A stretch of 8,956 nt of DNA from an uncultured Actinomyces sp. (GTDB lineage Bacteria; Actinomycetota; Actinomycetes; Actinomycetales; Actinomycetaceae), in assembly GCA_902373545.1 (NCBI GenBank), contig CABKMZ010000081.1, positions 1 to 8,956 on the forward strand, read 5' to 3'. This document shows, one piece after another, positions 7,222-8,956 of the stretch (position 1 is its first letter; each line of letters begins with the position of its first letter). The translations under genes and the position numbers were made by a program. Under the pieces are notes generated by a model. It was not told the DNA's origin. It saw only the letters and a program-made list of their open reading frames with translations, and did not search any database.

Positions 7222-7383
7222 GTGGCGGAACACAAGAACGCGAGTGGGCAAGATCAAGTTGGAGGCGCTGACAAGGGGATTGAACGGGCTGACTTAAGTG
7301 AGATTCAGGAAGGGGACAAGCAGATCAGCAAACCCACGCTCACGGATGCCGATCTCTGCGATGAGAGCGGCGCTCTCAGTTGA
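7222..7383 (+). pseudogene. Truncated paralogue of the 6360 RHH-type gene (N-terminal part only)
   Basis: The frame VAEHKNASGQDQ...KPTLTDADLCDESGALS runs from GTG 7222 to TGA 7383. It aligns without gaps over 52 codons with MAERCNVSGDDQ...EPWLTDADIYDEKGAP at 6360-6515, sharing AE, N-SG-DQ, D-GI, the segment (I/V)S-P-LTDAD and DE-GA. It lacks the GRP linker and the RHH domain. It follows smc copy 3 just as its relative follows smc copy 2, so the pair is a repeated unit. After the stop the similarity is lost. Confidence 0.65.
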
Positions 7384-7579
7384 GACTTGGAACAGAAGGC
7401 CGATCCGATGAACTGACAAGGGAGGTGTCTTACGTCTCAAGGGAGCCGCCGCCGGAACCGAAGCAGCCCTTGAGACCAACACGGACGGCCGCGAGGTGGC
7501 TGAGTGGACCGGCGACTGGCGTGGTGTCTAGGATTCGCCGCCTGGCTATGCAACTACACCTTATGGACTAGGAGTTTCG
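7384..7579 (+). other. Coding debris, no recognisable gene
   Basis: No intact gene is visible. One frame is open from 7412 to TAG 7529-7531 (contains ALETNTDGREVAEWTGDW). The same frame continues after that stop through GYATTPYGLGVSLKMK into the TTG-started ORF at 7580. This suggests the remains of a longer reading frame cut by the TAG. I do not recognise the family, and parallel frames are also open here. Confidence 0.3.
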
Positions 7580-7783
7580 TTGAAAATGAAGAAAGCGGAG
7601 GAATGTCCACTCAGATCGATGCTCGATGCAAAGAGGGCTCACTCGAAAGGGGAACTTCTGAACGTGGGGCTGGCATTTGCTAAGCTAGTGATAGCTCTTG
7701 TTGCAAATCGTTCTTCGAATGTGCTGGCAAACATGTGTCGGTTTGATTCAGATGTTTTCATCTCGCACATATGGCTTCATTAG
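7580..7783 (+). CDS. Short hypothetical ORF upstream of the NPCBM-like gene
   Basis: The frame encodes 67 residues from a TTG start preceded by AGGAG at a 5-base spacing, and ends 10 bases before the ATG of the next gene. Residues about 26-42 (LLNVGLAFAKLVIALVA) are hydrophobic and could form one membrane helix; the N-terminus is basic. No family is recognised. It may be a leader or small membrane partner translated ahead of the next gene. It may equally be the tail of the broken frame to its left, since that frame is continuous with it. Confidence 0.3.
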   Translation: MKMKKAEECPLRSMLDAKRAHSKGELLNVGLAFAKLVIALVANRSSNVLANMCRFDSDVFISHIWLH

Positions 7784-7789
7784 AGGAGG
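7784..7789 (+). promoter_or_regulatory. Strong ribosome binding site of the NPCBM-like gene
   Basis: A full AGGAGG consensus four bases before ATG 7794, starting at the stop codon of the preceding short ORF. It decides the start of the membrane protein. Confidence 0.75.
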
Positions 7790-7793
7790 AAAT

Positions 7794-8585
7794 ATGCTCA
7801 ATTTGAGATCGATGCTTGTGGCGGTAGTCGTTTTGCTGCTAAGTGGGATTGTGTCTCATTATGTTTCTGTCTATCTTGATTTGCGCTTTGGTGCGAAGGT
7901 TAGTCGCGGGCGTGCTCTACTGCTTGCGATAGCTTTTGCAGTTGTAATTGTCTTTATTTCATCGAATGTGAATTCCTCTGAAAAGTCCAGCGGTGAAGGT
8001 GAGCGGTCAAGTGGTGCTGTTAGTGAAGGACAAGTACTCGATAGTAATGTGGAGGGGGAGGCTCCGATGAGCGTTGATAGAAGTTCTTCTTCGCCTGTTC
8101 CTAGTGATACCATTTCGTCAACACGTGAATCTTTGCTCGATCTCAACTATGTAGCTGTGGATTCGAATGAGGATATCGATTTGGATGAACATGAGTCAAT
8201 CAAGGTGAATGCTGAGGTTGTAGGTCGTGCGCTCACTTACAAGTGTTCCATGTATTGTAATGGCATTTCGCCGCAAGTTCGTCAATTTGTTTTAGGGAGC
8301 AAGTATTCTCGTCTGCAGGCGCAGTTATATGTTCTTGATTCAAGTGCTGACGATCATCGGGTTGCATTTTACAACGGTGATGTGCTTATGGGGGAGTATG
8401 GCGTATTTCCTGGTGAACCCACGTTGGTGGATTTAGATGTAAGTGGTGTGTCTCGTCTTACAGTAGTTTTTCCTTCGCCAGCTCCACTGAAATCAGCAGT
8501 TCAGGCGGGAGCTGACACAGCCGTAGGTAAGAATGGTGGAGGCTTGCCAGGCGTGGCGCTTGTCGAACCTACGTTGATCCGTTGA
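7794..8585 (+). CDS. Two-helix membrane protein with NPCBM-like domain
   Basis: The 263-residue product starts at ATG 7794, chosen because AGGAGG lies four bases upstream; an earlier in-frame start at 7698 has no such site. Residues 7-26 and 40-57 are strong membrane helices. Residues 58-112 are a Ser/Glu/Asp-rich linker. Residues about 115-230 resemble NPCBM-type carbohydrate-binding domains (strands around RALTYKCSMYCNG, RQFVLGSKYSRLQAQLYVLD, RVAFYNGDVLMG, LVDLDVSGVSRLTVVFP). The location would be the cytoplasmic membrane with the domain probably outside. It may bind wall or surface glycans; no catalytic domain is present. Codons end mostly in A/T, unlike the GC-rich smc, which suggests recent transfer. 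The domain call is by pattern. Confidence 0.8.
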   Translation: MLNLRSMLVAVVVLLLSGIVSHYVSVYLDLRFGAKVSRGRALLLAIAFAVVIVFISSNVNSSEKSSGEGERSSGAVSEGQVLDSNVEGEAPMSVDRSSSSPVPSDTISSTRESLLDLNYVAVDSNEDIDLDEHESIKVNAEVVGRALTYKCSMYCNGISPQVRQFVLGSKYSRLQAQLYVLDSSADDHRVAFYNGDVLMGEYGVFPGEPTLVDLDVSGVSRLTVVFPSPAPLKSAVQAGADTAVGKNGGGLPGVALVEPTLIR

Positions 8586-8606
8586 CGTGAAGAGGCGTGG
8601 CGTCAA
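8582..8606 (+). terminator. Inverted repeat at the end of the NPCBM-like gene, weak terminator candidate
   Basis: TTGACG and CGTCAA form a perfect 6-bp stem around a 13-base loop, overlapping the stop codon. There is no T-tract, so termination strength is doubtful. Confidence 0.25.
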
Positions 8607-8655
8607 TAGGGGGCAAAGAGTCGACTGAATGCTTCGGTGTGGAACTGAGTTAATC

Positions 8656-8876
8656 GGGCTCTTCGCATTTGAGGGTGTAGGTGTTGTTGGCGGGGTTGGG
8701 CGTGTCGTGGCTGGGTAGGGGTCGAGGTCTTCCGATGATGGAGATTGCTACACCGTCCATCCGAAAGACCTCGACATGCCCAATGCTACCTTTGATCGCC
8801 CTGATTTGAGCGCGTTCGCTCGCCTGGATGGCCTGGGGTTGGAGGTTGCGGGTCAGCGCATTGAGCCAGACCATGA
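8656..8876 (+). mobile_element. Left end of an ISL3-family insertion sequence, truncated
   Basis: GGGCTCTTCGCATTTGAGG at the left resembles the terminal inverted repeat of ISL3-family elements such as IS31831 (which begins GGCTCTTC). A leader and the first codons of an ISL3-type transposase follow. Only about 220 bp remain. The right part is replaced by what looks like the end of a different, IS3-like element. The exact edges are estimates. Confidence 0.6.
8721..8775 (+). promoter_or_regulatory. Hairpin ending at the ISL3 transposase start codon
   Basis: The arms GTCGAGGTCTT (8721-8731) and AAGACCTCGAC (8765-8775) are perfectly complementary over 11 bp, and the pairing can extend inward with CCGATGATGG/CCATCCG (imperfect). 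The right arm ends exactly one base before the ATG at 8776. In a transcript entering from outside the element it would fold next to the start codon and could block initiation. Confidence 0.5.
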
Positions 8877-8907
8877 TGTGTCCCGGGTATTGTGGAGAGT
8901 GTCTTAG
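8776..8907 (+). pseudogene. ISL3-family transposase, N-terminal fragment
   Basis: The frame starts MPNATFDRPDLSAFARLDGL and continues GLEVAGQRIEPDHDV, like the N-terminus of ISL3-type transposases, which have an F(D/N)RPDLTTF...LGL.V.GQ pattern ahead of a zinc-binding region. Family-like sequence stops at about 8876; the remaining codons to TAG 8905-8907 come from the abutting element. Neither the zinc-finger nor the DDE domain is present, so it is inactive. Confidence 0.6.
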
Positions 8908-8956
8908 GCCGGATTGGAGGTTTGGGATGTCTGGTCAGCGTAAGTATTCGATGGAG
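8877..8956 (+). mobile_element. Left end of an IS3-like insertion sequence (runs off the window)
   Basis: The stretch starting near TGTCCCGGGTATTGTGGAGA has the TG start expected of IS3-family terminal repeats, abuts the broken ISL3 transposase, and leads within about 50 bases into an ORF with an IS3-type OrfA start. The right end and any target duplication are outside the window. Confidence 0.45.
8927..8956 (+). CDS. IS3-family transposase OrfA, first ten residues (partial)
   Basis: ATG 8927 is preceded by GGAGG at a suitable distance and encodes MSGQRKYSME to the edge of the window. IS3-type OrfA proteins commonly start with a similar (R)KY(S/P)xEL(R)xRAV segment leading into a helix-turn-helix. 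Ten residues are little evidence, so this is a cautious call. Confidence 0.45.
   Translation, partial: MSGQRKYSME

Noticed and set aside
8690..8724. Second G-quadruplex candidate in the ISL3 leader
   Set aside because: G runs are present but the middle loop is about 12 bases, beyond the usual limit, so it is weak compared with 6101-6125.
8650..8874. 74-codon minus-strand ORF at the right end
   Set aside because: It lies antisense to the ISL3 leader and transposase start and has no family features of its own.
1..8956. CRISPR arrays, tRNA or rRNA genes, integrase genes
   Set aside because: No regularly spaced short repeats, no cloverleaf or rRNA-like sequence and no tyrosine or serine recombinase motif was seen on either strand.

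Overview
The window looks like chromosomal DNA of a high-GC actinobacterium. The smc gene is very GC-rich and uses a GTG start. The downstream cargo (a WXG100-type protein and an EspC-like protein) also fits actinobacteria. An Actinomyces/Schaalia-like member of the Actinomycetaceae is my best guess, but this is inference and no 16S or other marker is present.

Layout. Positions 1-124 hold the C-terminal end of nucleoside diphosphate kinase (ndk). Positions 145-3804 hold a complete, intact chromosome-segregation ATPase gene, smc. In many bacteria smc is followed by ftsY, but here the 3' side is an accretion zone of at least 5.1 kb. It begins with a minus-strand, translationally coupled three-gene operon (6002 down to 3833). 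First is a protein with a WXG100-like head and a calpain-type (C2) cysteine protease domain, then a small putative lipoprotein, then an EspC-like helical protein. I read it as a type VII secretion effector cassette with accessory or immunity partners. The first gene carries an in-frame TAG exactly where the Trp of its WXG motif should be.

From 6171 the 3' end of smc appears again (152 bp, about 93% identical, no indels). It is followed by a frameshifted ribbon-helix-helix (CopG-like) gene. From about 6958 a third, strongly decayed smc tail appears, followed by a truncated paralogue of the N-terminal part of that same gene. The units [smc tail + RHH-type gene] therefore repeat, and the calpain cassette sits between the living smc gene and its displaced tail. 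This suggests repeated insertion or recombination at the smc 3' end. No integrase is visible.

From about 7384 the GC content falls. There is a stretch of coding debris, a short TTG-started ORF, and a clearly translated AT-richer gene (7794-8585) for a two-helix membrane protein with an NPCBM-like domain. The right edge (about 8656 onward) is insertion-sequence DNA: the left end of an ISL3-family element with the first codons of its transposase, apparently cut by the left end of an IS3-like element whose first ORF starts at 8927.

How the parts work together: ndk and smc are housekeeping genes. The rest is accessory DNA of the antagonism/secretion, antitoxin and cell-surface type, much of it degraded. 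The points most worth following are the repeated smc 3' ends as an accretion site and the amber codon at the WXG tryptophan.
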